Under the pieces are notes generated by a model, which was not told the DNA's origin, searched no databases, and saw only the letters and a program-made list of their open reading frames with translations. Below are positions 50,308 to 60,600 of a DNA stretch of 64,000 bases, one piece after another. The DNA lies in contig CALLMH010000014.1 in assembly GCA_938007965.1 (NCBI GenBank), positions 53,608 through 117,607 on the forward strand, read 5' to 3'. The first letter of the stretch is position 1. Each line of letters begins with the position of its first letter. Source of the stretch: an uncultured Saprospiraceae bacterium. Its GTDB lineage: Bacteria > Bacteroidota > Bacteroidia > Chitinophagales > Saprospiraceae. A program made the position numbers and the translations under genes.

Positions 50308-51687
50308 ATGTTATCAATCAAACAAATTTTCAAGCTTACATTAATCGCAATGGTTTTCTCTTTTGCAGGTTGTGGGGATGAAGATGCTTGCGAAGGGAAA
50401 CAATGCCCAGATGGACTAACTCTCAATACTGAGACGTGCGATTGTGGTGCCGAGACAACAGGTGTTTCTGAAGATGGAACTCTCCCAACCAATATTACTG
50501 AAAACATGACGCTTACATCTGATAATATTTATTACATATTAGGAAAGTCTTATGTAGCAAGTGGAGTTACTTTGACGATAGAACCAGGCACTATTATAAA
50601 AGGAAAGGAAGGAACAGGTCCATCTGCATCAGCATTAATAATCGCGAGAGGTGCCAAGATTGAAGCATGTGGTACGGCTGCTCGACCGATTATATTTACT
50701 TCTGAATTGGACAATATAGCTGTAGGTGAGACTTTGGGATCAAATTTAGATATTAACGATAGAGAACTGTGGGGTGGTCTTATAGTATTAGGATATGCAC
50801 CAATTTCTGCCAAAGATGGAGATACAGAAACGCAAATAGAAGGAATACCTGCTGATATATCTCAAGGAAAATACGGAGGGGACGATGCAGCGGATAACTC
50901 TGGTTCATTATGTTATGTATCAATAAGGCATGGAGGTGCATTAATAGGTGCAGATAATGAGATCAATGGACTTACTCTCGGAGGAGTAGGAAATGGTACT
51001 TCTATCAATAATATTGAGGTAGTAGCTAATCTAGATGATGGTATCGAATTCTTCGGAGGTACAGTCAATGTAACCAATGCTCTCGTAGCATATCAGGGAG
51101 ATGATGCGATCGACATCGATATGAATTATTCAGGTACTATTGATAATGCATATATCATACATGGTGGAGATGATACAGATGAAGCATTTGAGATTGATGG
51201 ACCAGAAGGGTCAACATATATAGACGGTAAGTTTACTATAAATAATGCAACAGCAGTAGCTGAAGATACTCAAAAGACATCTGGTGCTGATCTTAAATCA
51301 TTTGCCTTAGGAACACTAAATAATGTGTCTTGGAGTGGGTATGAAATAGGTAGAGCGGTATCTGTAAGAGCATCATTCGATGTCAATAATGACTGTGCCC
51401 AAAAAGAGGATTCATACACAAATGCTATTGCTGGGGACCTAGTAGTTACAAACTGTGAATTGGTGTCAGCTGATGCTGAGAACTCTGATATAGCTAGGGT
51501 CTATATAGATTCTAAGAGTGATGATGCGCCTGCATTACAAAACTGCCTCGATGCTACAGATTACCAATCTGTAATAGATGCAACTGTAATCGCGGCCGGT
51601 AATAAAGTCGAAAGTACACGAACCAAAGGAGCTGATACATCAGTATTCTCATGGACGCTTGCACAGTCTAAAGGATTAATCAAATAA
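50308..51687 (+). CDS. Beta-helix-like surface lipoprotein, partner of the TonB receptor
   Basis: A 459-residue lipoprotein. The signal peptide ends in a lipobox-like FAG followed by Cys22 (MVFSFAGCGDED). A short cysteine-rich segment (ACEGKQCPDGLTLNTETCDCG) follows. The rest is rich in Gly, Asp, Asn and Thr with short hydrophobic beta strands, such as GVTLTIEPGTIIKGKEG, NGLTLGGVGNGTSINNIEVVANLDDGIEFFGGTVNVT and GDDAIDIDMNYSGTIDNAYII. This pattern suggests a right-handed parallel beta-helix. The C-terminus ends TSVFSWTLAQSKGLIK. No catalytic residues were recognised. The gene precedes a TonB-dependent receptor gene by 139 bases, so it is probably the surface-exposed binding partner of that receptor, playing a SusD-like part without being SusD-related. 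Confidence 0.8.
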   Translation: MLSIKQIFKLTLIAMVFSFAGCGDEDACEGKQCPDGLTLNTETCDCGAETTGVSEDGTLPTNITENMTLTSDNIYYILGKSYVASGVTLTIEPGTIIKGKEGTGPSASALIIARGAKIEACGTAARPIIFTSELDNIAVGETLGSNLDINDRELWGGLIVLGYAPISAKDGDTETQIEGIPADISQGKYGGDDAADNSGSLCYVSIRHGGALIGADNEINGLTLGGVGNGTSINNIEVVANLDDGIEFFGGTVNVTNALVAYQGDDAIDIDMNYSGTIDNAYIIHGGDDTDEAFEIDGPEGSTYIDGKFTINNATAVAEDTQKTSGADLKSFALGTLNNVSWSGYEIGRAVSVRASFDVNNDCAQKEDSYTNAIAGDLVVTNCELVSADAENSDIARVYIDSKSDDAPALQNCLDATDYQSVIDATVIAAGNKVESTRTKGADTSVFSWTLAQSKGLIK

Positions 51688-51702
51688 CAATCAAAGTGTT
51701 TC

Positions 51703-51728
51703 AGGAAGTAATCAGATGATTACTTCCT
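51703..51728 (+). promoter_or_regulatory. Intercistronic hairpin without T-run
   Basis: AGGAAGTAATCA (51703-51714) and TGATTACTTCCT (51717-51728) are perfect inverted repeats, but no T-run follows. It may be a leaky terminator or an mRNA stability element setting the ratio of lipoprotein to receptor. Confidence 0.5.
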
Positions 51729-51747
51729 TATTAACTTACTTATAACC

Positions 51748-51761
51748 GAAGAATATTCTTC
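51748..51761. promoter_or_regulatory. 14-bp perfect palindrome before the TonB receptor gene
   Basis: GAAGAATATTCTTC, 66 bases before the receptor ATG. It is a possible dimeric-regulator site. Confidence 0.3.
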
Positions 51762-51826
51762 AAAATATAGTTTAATATATTAATCGTGGTTTTCCCAAAT
51801 ATGGCCACAATATCAAATTTATTCGC

Positions 51827-54625
51827 ATGAAAATTTCAACAATTTTTACTTTTATCTTTACACTGTATTCATTTGCATTGTTTTCTCAGAATGGTACTCT
51901 CAAAGGAGTAGTCTACGATGAGACCAATGGTGAGACAGTACCATTCGCTACCATGTTTGTCACAGAGACAGGAAGCGGAACTTCGACAGATTTTGATGGG
52001 GCATATGAGCTAAGCCTTGCTCCAGGTACCTACAATATTGTCGTATCTTTTATCGGTTATTCTGATTACAATATAGAAGATGTAATCATCGTAGCGGATC
52101 AGGTCAAAGTGCTAGACGTCCAGATGAAAGAACAAGGACAGATGATTGACGAAATCGTAGTTACTGCAAAACAAACGAGAAACTCAGAAGTGGCTTTAGC
52201 AACGATCAGAAGAAAATCAATCAATCTTTTGGATGGTGTTTCTTCTCAGACCTTCGAAAAAACAGGTGATGGAAATGCTGCAGAAGCACTTCAAAGAGTC
52301 ACTGGCGTATCCATAGAAGGAGGAAAGCACGTATATGTAAGAGGTTTAGGAGACAGATATACTAAGACTATACTGAATGGAATGGATATTCCTGGACTAG
52401 ATCCTGATAAGAATGGATTCGAAATGGATCTACTTCCTACCAACTTAATCGATAATATATTGGTCTTTAAATCATTTACGCCTGATCTTCCTGGAGAGTT
52501 TACTGGAGGTATGGTAAATGTGGTTACAAAAGATTTTCCAGAAGAGAAATTCACGAAAGTGTCTCTTGGTATTGGATATAATCCAGAAATGCACTTCAAT
52601 TCTAATTTTATCAGACAGGAAAGAAGTTCTACAGATTTCTTAGGATTCGATGATGGACTAAGAAAACAACCAATACCGAACGATCAATTGATACTCAATC
52701 CTGCATTGAATGATAACATCACAAATAGAGTTACCTCTAGATTTCAAGATAATGCTGGTGTGATCAGAGGAGCTAATGACCTCAATAAATCAATCTCCAT
52801 CGCAACAGGGAATCAACTAAGTGCTGGAGAAGTAAAGTATTCTTACATAGGTGCGTTAAGCTACAAGAATAATTCTCAGTTCTATGATAATGCAATATTC
52901 AATACATTTATCTACGACGAACAGAATCACCCGGGAGAATTTAGATTAGTAAGTGACAGAGAGATAACAGGAAGTGTATCAGAAGAATCAGTATTGGCAT
53001 CTGTATTAGTGGGAGGAGCTGTAAAATATAAAAACCATAGAATCAGCCTTCAAGGTATGAGGTTACAAAATGGTGTATCCAAAGCGGCTGATCAGCTAGA
53101 TGCGAAATCACAGTCTAGTTCTGCATTACTAAAGAGAGAAATATTGGAATATGCACAGAGAGAGGTGACCAACTTCAATCTGACGGGAAAGCATACGATG
53201 GACGAAGGTCTATTTACTGTGAACTGGAGTTTATCACCTACTTTCATAGAAGTAGATGAGCCGGATATCAGGTTTACTGCCTTTGAGAGAAGGGAAGATG
53301 GTACTTTTCAGATTGCTCCAGCCGTAGGTGCTGAAGTATCTAGATCATGGAGAAATTTGACAGAGCAGAACTATTCTGGGAAAGCTGATTTTACATTGGA
53401 TCTTGGTAAGGATAAATCAAAAGCTAATAAGATCAAGTTTGGTGTATTAGGGTCTATCAAGAATAGAGATTTCGGAATTCAGAATTACATATTTAGAATC
53501 GAAAATCAAACATCGCTTAATCTTGATGGTCAGGCTGCCAATGTTTTCAATCCTGATAATATCTGGTCAAAGGAGAAAAATGCTGGTACGTACGTAAAAG
53601 GAGGATTCGAACCTTCTAATACATTCAATGCATCTCAAACGATCATCGCTGGATATGTAATGAATGAGTTGGAAGTAACTGAGAAATTCAAATTGATATA
53701 TGGCGCAAGAATAGAAAAAGCTGAAAATAAATATACAGGGCAAAATAATGCTGGTGATGTATTCTACGATAACCAAACAGTACTCGACGAGCTGAATGTG
53801 CTCCCATCTCTGAATGCGATCTATTCATTGGCTGAGAAGTCTAATATAAGAGCATCATATACTAAGACAGTAGCGAGACCATCATTCAAAGAGAAATCTA
53901 TCGCACAGATCCAAGATAGAATATCAGGTAGAACATTTATCGGTAATATTGATTTAGAGCAAACTAATGTAGATAATATTGACTTGAGATACGAAGCGTT
54001 TGGCTCAGGCGGTCAATCATTCTCAATCAGTGGATTCTATAAATATTTCCAAAATCCTATCGAATTGGAGTCGTTTTCTAATTTGGCACCTAATAATTTT
54101 CAACCAAAGAATATCGCAGAATCAGCTGATTTGATGGGTATTGAAATTGAAGCTAATAAGAATTTGAGCTTTTTGGGAGATATGTTTTCTGGATTCAATG
54201 CTAGTACTAATGTAACATTGGTCAATTCAGAAGTAGAAAGGTCTAATTCGGAAGCTGTTCCAGAAGATGAAAAAATGAGACCTATGGTAGGTCAGTCACC
54301 ATTCGTTGTGAATACTTCGGTAAGTTACAGAGGAATGGAGAATGGATGGGAAGCTACTGCATCATTCAACAGACAAGCAAAAAAACTTCTTATCGCAGGT
54401 TTCGGTTCTAACTCTGATGTATATGACCAACCATTCAATAGTCTTAACTTCAAGACGTCTAAGAAATTTGGAGTAGATAATAGATTCAAGTTTAGCTTTG
54501 GAGTGGATAATATACTTGGAGATAATAGAGAACAATTGTACGAATCATTCAGTGGAGACACTGGAATATTTGAATCTTTCAATCCTGGAAGAGTTATGAC
54601 TTTAGGTTTCTCAGCTAGCCTTTAA
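51827..54625 (+). CDS. TonB-dependent receptor with carboxypeptidase-like N-terminal domain
   Basis: A 932-residue outer-membrane transporter. The signal peptide ends LFSQ (about residue 21). A carboxypeptidase-D-regulatory-like domain follows (about 24-100; GTLKGVVYDETNGETVPFATMFV ... STDFDGAYEL). The plug domain (about 120-235) has GDGNAAEALQRVTGVSIEGG, YVRGLGDRYTKTILNGM and PGEFTGGMVNVVTKDFP. The remainder is the 22-stranded barrel, ending with a TLGFSASL strand. Unlike SusC there is no adjacent SusD; the upstream beta-helix lipoprotein takes that position. The ligand is unknown. The plug's RGLGDRY version belongs to a Bacteroidota/Proteobacteria subgroup different from siderophore receptors. 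A strong terminator follows. Confidence 0.92.
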   Translation: MKISTIFTFIFTLYSFALFSQNGTLKGVVYDETNGETVPFATMFVTETGSGTSTDFDGAYELSLAPGTYNIVVSFIGYSDYNIEDVIIVADQVKVLDVQMKEQGQMIDEIVVTAKQTRNSEVALATIRRKSINLLDGVSSQTFEKTGDGNAAEALQRVTGVSIEGGKHVYVRGLGDRYTKTILNGMDIPGLDPDKNGFEMDLLPTNLIDNILVFKSFTPDLPGEFTGGMVNVVTKDFPEEKFTKVSLGIGYNPEMHFNSNFIRQERSSTDFLGFDDGLRKQPIPNDQLILNPALNDNITNRVTSRFQDNAGVIRGANDLNKSISIATGNQLSAGEVKYSYIGALSYKNNSQFYDNAIFNTFIYDEQNHPGEFRLVSDREITGSVSEESVLASVLVGGAVKYKNHRISLQGMRLQNGVSKAADQLDAKSQSSSALLKREILEYAQREVTNFNLTGKHTMDEGLFTVNWSLSPTFIEVDEPDIRFTAFERREDGTFQIAPAVGAEVSRSWRNLTEQNYSGKADFTLDLGKDKSKANKIKFGVLGSIKNRDFGIQNYIFRIENQTSLNLDGQAANVFNPDNIWSKEKNAGTYVKGGFEPSNTFNASQTIIAGYVMNELEVTEKFKLIYGARIEKAENKYTGQNNAGDVFYDNQTVLDELNVLPSLNAIYSLAEKSNIRASYTKTVARPSFKEKSIAQIQDRISGRTFIGNIDLEQTNVDNIDLRYEAFGSGGQSFSISGFYKYFQNPIELESFSNLAPNNFQPKNIAESADLMGIEIEANKNLSFLGDMFSGFNASTNVTLVNSEVERSNSEAVPEDEKMRPMVGQSPFVVNTSVSYRGMENGWEATASFNRQAKKLLIAGFGSNSDVYDQPFNSLNFKTSKKFGVDNRFKFSFGVDNILGDNREQLYESFSGDTGIFESFNPGRVMTLGFSASL

Positions 54626-55014
54626 GATCATTTAATTGCATTTTTTTGTATCGATTGATAATTATTTGAAAAAAAATCAATTCATATAATATAAATATTT
54701 TCATGCTAATGCCCTCGGTCGGGAAGCCGAGGGCATTTATTTTTTTTGTCCAACATTGTAAGTTACATATTAGATTAATTTATCATGTAACTCCTTATTA
54801 CCATTGACTTTAATTATTTTTCTATTCTTATTATTGATAGATTTTCGTTCTTAATCTTTCTCAATAATTTCTCAAAATAAGTTTCTTTCAGCTATTCCAG
54901 CTACCTTCATTTTCTACTGTTTGTAATTTTTTGCCGTTGATAAAATCAATATAATCCTTTGTTTTTACAACTTCCAATGTTAACTTAGTGTTACCATATT
55001 GTAAACTTGGAGTT
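54626..55014. other. Intergenic stretch after the TonB receptor gene
   Basis: Contains the terminator at 54708-54748. The rest is AT-rich with no recognisable gene or promoter match. Confidence 0.5.
54708..54748 (+). terminator. Strong Rho-independent terminator
   Basis: An 11-pair perfect stem, AATGCCCTCGG (54708-54718) with CCGAGGGCATT (54727-54737), followed by a T-rich tail. It is the most GC-rich hairpin in the window. Confidence 0.9.
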
Positions 55015-55863
55015 ATGCGAGGACTTATATTTAAAATTTTTATTGTGTTTTTAGTGCCGATGAACTTTATGTTCGGAGCTGATAATTTGGCCATTCCATT
55101 CGAATTGGTCAATGGATTAATCATTGTGGAAGCTGAGATAGATGGACATTCTAACAACTTCATAGTGGACAGTGGTGCTAATGGTATACTACTTAATGGT
55201 CAATCAATAGAATCGAATATCAGCTACGCTACATTGTCAGGTGCTCTTGATGGGGCTGAAAAATCAATCGATAAGTTAGTTGTCGGTGACTTCGAGTGGC
55301 TAGATTTACAGGGATTTTCTACGGATCTAAGTGGTCTAGAAGCGTACCTTGATCGATCGATCGGGGGTATATTAGGCGCTAGTATTTTTGTTTCACATTC
55401 TATAGTAATCGATTACGTTGATTCTCATATTTTGATTTTTGAACATGGTTTTGGAGAAGAAGTCACTTCTGATTTGTCAGTTATTGATTTTGAGGTTGTT
55501 TATGATTTACCAGTTGCTAAGATAGATATTGATGGGCATACGTATTCATTTATCATAGATTCTGGTGCTTCAACTAACTTTATCGATCAAAAATTAATAA
55601 GCGATAAAGCTCACCATTTTAGTGAAACAGGAATATCTAAGAGCATCTATACAGCTGCTGGCAAAGAATTTATATCCCAAGAATACATCTTTACAGGAAT
55701 AAATCTTGGCGAATCATCTATCTACGAAATGGAAGCATATGCTAAAGATTTCGCACCCCTAAGTGCTGAGATGGATATGGAGATTTCTGGTTTGATAAGT
55801 CTCAGTAAGTTATCTCCTCATAAAATCCTATTTGATGTAAAGAATAGGAAATTATATTTCTAA
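55015..55863 (+). CDS. Retropepsin-like aspartic protease, exported
   Basis: A 282-residue protein with an N-terminal hydrophobic signal (MRGLIFKIFIVFLVPMNFMF). Two catalytic-type motifs, VDSGANGILL (about residue 52) and IDSGASTNFID (about 181), are each followed by a hydrophobic flap region and a hydrophobic-hydrophobic-Gly (GGILGAS; SGLISL). The protein therefore has both lobes of a pepsin-like fold, each resembling a retroviral aspartic protease. Bacterial members are poorly characterised. The frame is open nine codons further upstream to a GTG at 54988, but the ATG gives a better signal peptide. Convergent with the minus-strand barrel gene. Confidence 0.82.
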   Translation: MRGLIFKIFIVFLVPMNFMFGADNLAIPFELVNGLIIVEAEIDGHSNNFIVDSGANGILLNGQSIESNISYATLSGALDGAEKSIDKLVVGDFEWLDLQGFSTDLSGLEAYLDRSIGGILGASIFVSHSIVIDYVDSHILIFEHGFGEEVTSDLSVIDFEVVYDLPVAKIDIDGHTYSFIIDSGASTNFIDQKLISDKAHHFSETGISKSIYTAAGKEFISQEYIFTGINLGESSIYEMEAYAKDFAPLSAEMDMEISGLISLSKLSPHKILFDVKNRKLYF

Positions 55864-55935
55864 AAGAAATTCCGAATATATTCCAATTGTTTTAAGATAA
55901 AAATCTCCTCTAATCAAAATCAGGAAGAGGTGAAT

Positions 55936-57600
55936 CTAAAATCGTACTGTTATACCTCCCAGTAAATTTCTACCAAAGCCCGGGTAGTAATGATACATGA
56001 GATATTCTCGATCTATCAGGTTATTGCCTCTGACCCAAATTCCAATATTTTTCGTTATATAATAATCAATGCCTAGGCTGATATCAAGCTGCTTATTACC
56101 TGATATTAGGACTTCTGTGATGGGTTCTCTCCAAAATATCTTATCGGCAAGATTGATGTCCGCTCTGATTTTTAGTTTTTCATTGAGTAGAGAAAATTTC
56201 GTGTAACCATTATAACTATAAGCGGATATATTGATCGCTGTTTCTATAGTTTCAGGATCAAAGAAATTCTGATCCATGATCCCTCCGATGGTCAAGTGGT
56301 CATTTATCTTAAATTCTACATTGGCATTGATGAATAGGTTATTCATATCATCAAAAAACTGACGCATCAGCGCTCCATTGTTATTTCTGTCGAATCTTTG
56401 GTCTTTTATGATTTCGTAACCCGTTGCAAAATTAAACGACAAGAACTCTCTCATCTTACCTCGTACACCTCCATAGAATTGTTTTGCGATGGTATTTAGT
56501 TGCTCGGTAGCCAGCGGACTTACGAATGGATTATTCTCATATTTGACCGCTAGAGAGTTCGATTCTATTTTCTGATCAGCTCCTGCATATATTTGAAGTG
56601 TATTATCCAGAAGTGAAACATTCGCTTCCGCTTCTACGAAAGGATTGACGCTATTATTATCTACGAATACATCGGCGAGGGCCTTTACTGTTACCGCACC
56701 GATAGAGAACTGTACACCTGGTTTGACTGTAAACATTCTCTGCAATGAATTATCAGTTGCCGCAAAATCTAAATTGTAAAAATCTGCATCTGCATCTAGA
56801 ATCAATGAAAACTTTTCAGAAAATCTCGCTCTTGTATTAATACCTCCACCGAACCGTATTTCGAAAGCGTCTAATCTGTCTTTCATAGAGATCATCCCGC
56901 CTCTCATACTCACCTTGTAATCAAATCCTGCATCTGTAGTCTCTATATTTTGAAATGAAACTTCAGTTCCAATATTCAATATATCTCTTTTTATAAATTC
57001 TTCGTCCGTCAATGTCCGTGCAAATAGGGTGTCATATAGATTTCGGAAATCATAGTTTCCATCAAGATCGAGCGTGATTTTATTGTTTTCACCAACCCTA
57101 TAACCACCTTCTATGCCAAGGGATGATTCATAGAATTTTCTGTTTTGAATAATCTCGCTATCGTCTGCACCATAGAAATGGGCATCAATTATAAATTCAT
57201 ATTCGTCCCCATGATTGTACTGATAACTTGCATCTGCATATGGTGAGGATAAGTCTCCATAGCCTAGTCGAGTGAAAAATCGATCAACATTCTTAGGCGC
57301 GTCAGGATTCATTGCGAGTGGTTTGATGGTTGGGTCAGGATACGCGATATCTACTGGTACGATAGTGATATCGTAATCGTATGTTTTTTTAACTGGTACT
57401 ACAGCTTTGACCTTTGGACTTACTGATACACGTTTTGCATCAGATAGTTTGGCTTCGAATGCCTTGATGACCTCTACCTGATCTACTTCAATCTTGCCAG
57501 TATTGGTGATAATCGTATCTCGTTCTGTGATGAGTGTGTCTTGCGCACTCATCGAAAGTGAAATAAGAGAAAGTAGTATGTATATATATATATTCTTCAT
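55936..57600 (-). CDS. TonB-receptor-like outer-membrane barrel without plug, partner of the TPR protein
   Basis: A 554-residue exported outer-membrane barrel. The signal peptide ends SMSAQ (about residue 19). An N-terminal periplasmic segment of about 80 residues contains VEVIKAFEAKLSDAKRV and YDYDITIVPVDIAYPDPTIKPLAM. I associate that pattern with a conserved Bacteroidota barrel group encoded next to large TPR proteins. The rest is amphipathic strands ending GGITVRF, with a terminal Phe. No plug domain or TonB box was recognised, although the last strands resemble TonB receptors (NNLIDREYLMYHYYPGFGRN). It is the second gene of an operon, 73 bases after the TPR gene. The role is unknown; it could form a channel or an assembly platform with the TPR protein. 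Confidence 0.8.
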   Translation of the reverse strand: MKNIYIYILLSLISLSMSAQDTLITERDTIITNTGKIEVDQVEVIKAFEAKLSDAKRVSVSPKVKAVVPVKKTYDYDITIVPVDIAYPDPTIKPLAMNPDAPKNVDRFFTRLGYGDLSSPYADASYQYNHGDEYEFIIDAHFYGADDSEIIQNRKFYESSLGIEGGYRVGENNKITLDLDGNYDFRNLYDTLFARTLTDEEFIKRDILNIGTEVSFQNIETTDAGFDYKVSMRGGMISMKDRLDAFEIRFGGGINTRARFSEKFSLILDADADFYNLDFAATDNSLQRMFTVKPGVQFSIGAVTVKALADVFVDNNSVNPFVEAEANVSLLDNTLQIYAGADQKIESNSLAVKYENNPFVSPLATEQLNTIAKQFYGGVRGKMREFLSFNFATGYEIIKDQRFDRNNNGALMRQFFDDMNNLFINANVEFKINDHLTIGGIMDQNFFDPETIETAINISAYSYNGYTKFSLLNEKLKIRADINLADKIFWREPITEVLISGNKQLDISLGIDYYITKNIGIWVRGNNLIDREYLMYHYYPGFGRNLLGGITVRF

Positions 57601-57673
57601 TTTCTTGTTTTTTTCGGATTGCCAATTGATATATATTGACGATTCATTTTAGGTTTGGTAGATAGAGTTATTA

Positions 57674-60600
57674 TTAGTTTCCACTTGTATCTAGCTCAAG
57701 AGTACCATCGGCGTTTTCTGTTTTTATTCTATTACCATCTATTTCTTTCTGCTCTATTATTTTGAGTTTTTCTTGTGCTTCTTGGAGCAGTAGTTCATTA
57801 GTACTAAAGTTTTCAATGATCGCTTCTGCAGCTGCACGAGCATTGAGAAGATTACCATTACTCACATACACATCTGATAATAACAGGATGCTCTTTGCGA
57901 TCCAAGTAGGGTAGTTCTTATTCTTTTCATTGGCCTCATTAGCCAATCTTTCTGCTTCACGGATATCGTTCTTGTCGAAAGCTATTTTCGCCATCATATA
58001 TCTGGATTCTGCTGCTTGATTATTATTAGACAGATTCCCTACACGTTGAAATGATGTTGCAGCCTGATCGAGATCTCCTATACGATAATAGACCTTTGCG
58101 AGATAATAATTAGCCGAAGATTTTTCGTCATTGGTAGCAAGTGTATTTTGTTTTACTTTGTTACTATACTTTATAATTCCTTCATCATTGCCGATTCGGA
58201 ATGCGCTTCTCATCATACCTAGCTGTGCTTGATATTTTTCTTCGGGGTTTTCATTTATTTTTTCCCAAAGCCCATAATATCTATATGCTTTCTCGAAGTT
58301 TTGATTGTGATTATAACTGATGAGAGCCGCTTTTTTAGTGGCTCTTTCGTAGTAGTCACTTATCCCTTCTTTGATGATAGCTTCGTAGTCTCTTAGTGCA
58401 GTATTGTATTTCTTCAGAAGGGACAAGCTTTCTCCTCGGAAGTATCTAGCATTCAACCTATAGTAACCTGAGCTATATACTTTTAGGTAATCATCAAATG
58501 CTGTGATGGCTCTTTCGTAATTAGCGTTTTGGAACTGTATCTCCCCGATTCTATAATTGATGCTGTCTTTTGTAAATGCTGATATCTCATATCCTGGAAT
58601 AGTTTTGAGGAAATTGAAATACTCATCTGATTTTGCTAGATCATCTATGTATATTTCTTCGATGGCAATCAGTGCTTCTTGTGATTCTTTAGGATTTGGA
58701 TTGTTTTGGAATACACTTTTATAATAGGCGAGCGATCCCTCTACATCACCTTCATTATAGTTGATCAATCCTAATTTTAAGTTTGCGGCATTTATGAGGT
58801 TTGATCTGCCTTTATAATCTGTTCTTAACTTACGGAATGCATTTGCGGCAGGGATAGGACTACCGAGCGCAAGATATGTGTCACCCAATTGTAGGAGTGC
58901 ATCATCAGCATAATCTGAGTCTGGGTGATTTTCGGTAATCTCTTCCATCGTGATTACTTTTTGATATGGTTCTCCTACAAGGCCTTCGATTAGTCCCTTT
59001 TGATATAGAGCATATACATATCCTATCGCTTTTCTATCTATACTTTGATCATAATAGGTGACTGCATCATCATATCTATTCAGTTTGAACAAGCAATCAC
59101 CTGCTCTCAGATAAGCATCAGGCAGTACTCTCTCGTATATCTCTTTACTTTTTATTTTATCATCTAATACGTTGACTTCTACTATTGTTTTTTTGAATTC
59201 GTCAGCTGCCGCAGCGAATTGATTCTTTTTCAAGTAGTTATATGCTTGATTATAATGTCCCATATAAGTCTGAGATTCTTCAGGTAGATTCGAAGCACTT
59301 CTGGCCGCAATTTGGAATTTATCGAATGCCACAATACTCTTATCATAATCCCCTTCATTGGATAGCATTAGTGCTTCCCAGTAATTTGCCTGTGCTTCTA
59401 TCGACTTGTTATACGGATATTTGTGCGATTTGTCGAATAGTACCTTTGCGTCTGCAGTATTGTTTTCAGCGAGATATTGGATGGCTCTATTGAATGTCAC
59501 GTCTTGGTATGTTTTCTCTAATTCTTGATTCAGATTGGGGAGTGACTCTAGTATGGAGATTGCATTATCGAAATCCCCCGTATTTACGAGTATATCATTG
59601 ATGATTTTTTGTGTCTCATTGTAGTAAGGTGATTTTTGTTCTACATTCATCAGTACATTGATGGCTTCTCTCTCTAGTCCCATCTCTGCTGATAATTTAC
59701 CATAGTTGAATTCAGCCTCTTCTTTCATACCTAGGTCATAATCCATCTGACTGACTTGTTTGAATGCGGCTCTAGAAGACTGTTTGTTGCCTGATTTTTC
59801 GTAGCAATCCGCCAGATAATAATTTACGACTTGACCGATCTTACTCTCCTCTAGATTGATTTCCAAGAAATTGTCGATGGCTCTCTCACAATATCCTAAT
59901 CTATATTGTGTAAATGCTAATTGGTAGAACTCGACCAATGTCAAAGCGTCTGTATTGGCTTCATAATATTCTAGATGCGGAAGAGCTTTCTCGTAATCAT
60001 TTCGTTGGAAGTAGGTTTGACCAAGCAGTAGTCTTATCTCTTTTACCTTTTTGGTTCCTGTTTTTTGTATCGCGCTCTCTCCATAGCTTATCAATTGATC
60101 GAATTCTTTTTCTGCAAAATATATCTGCGCTATGTAATAAGGGATTTGTGATTTATAGATGTAATTATTTTCTACCCGCTGGAAACTTTTTACTGCGCTA
60201 TCATAGTCTCCATTGAAGTATTCGCTCATTCCGTAATAGTAATTGATAGGGTAGAAGTACTTATTTTGTATGTCTTTAGAATAGCTGAAGTTATACTGCG
60301 CTTCATCAAATTCTTTTTTTACAAAATGACAGTATCCTTTCTTGAATGATAACTCACTCATGCGGATTTCGGCCAGCGCATCCACATTTATCTTGCTGTA
60401 ATATTCGATTGAATATGCATATTGCTTTTCATTGTAGTAGTAATCGGCTAGTTCAAATATGGCTTCCGTGATCAATGGTGATGGGTGATTTTGATCTATG
60501 AATTGTTTGAGATGCTCAACTCCAGCCGGTAAGTCTAGTCGAAGACCCGCTATATATTTTAATGTCTGGATCTCAATAAACCGCGTAGTTTTCTTCTTTG

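Noticed and set aside
54888..55163. 91-codon minus-strand reading frame before the aspartic protease gene
   Set aside because: It overlaps the signal-peptide and first motif region of the protease gene in antisense and shows no domain or promoter.
55904..55930. Terminator between the aspartic protease and barrel genes
   Set aside because: CCTCT and AGAGG can pair, but the stem is short and interrupted and has no T-run on either strand.
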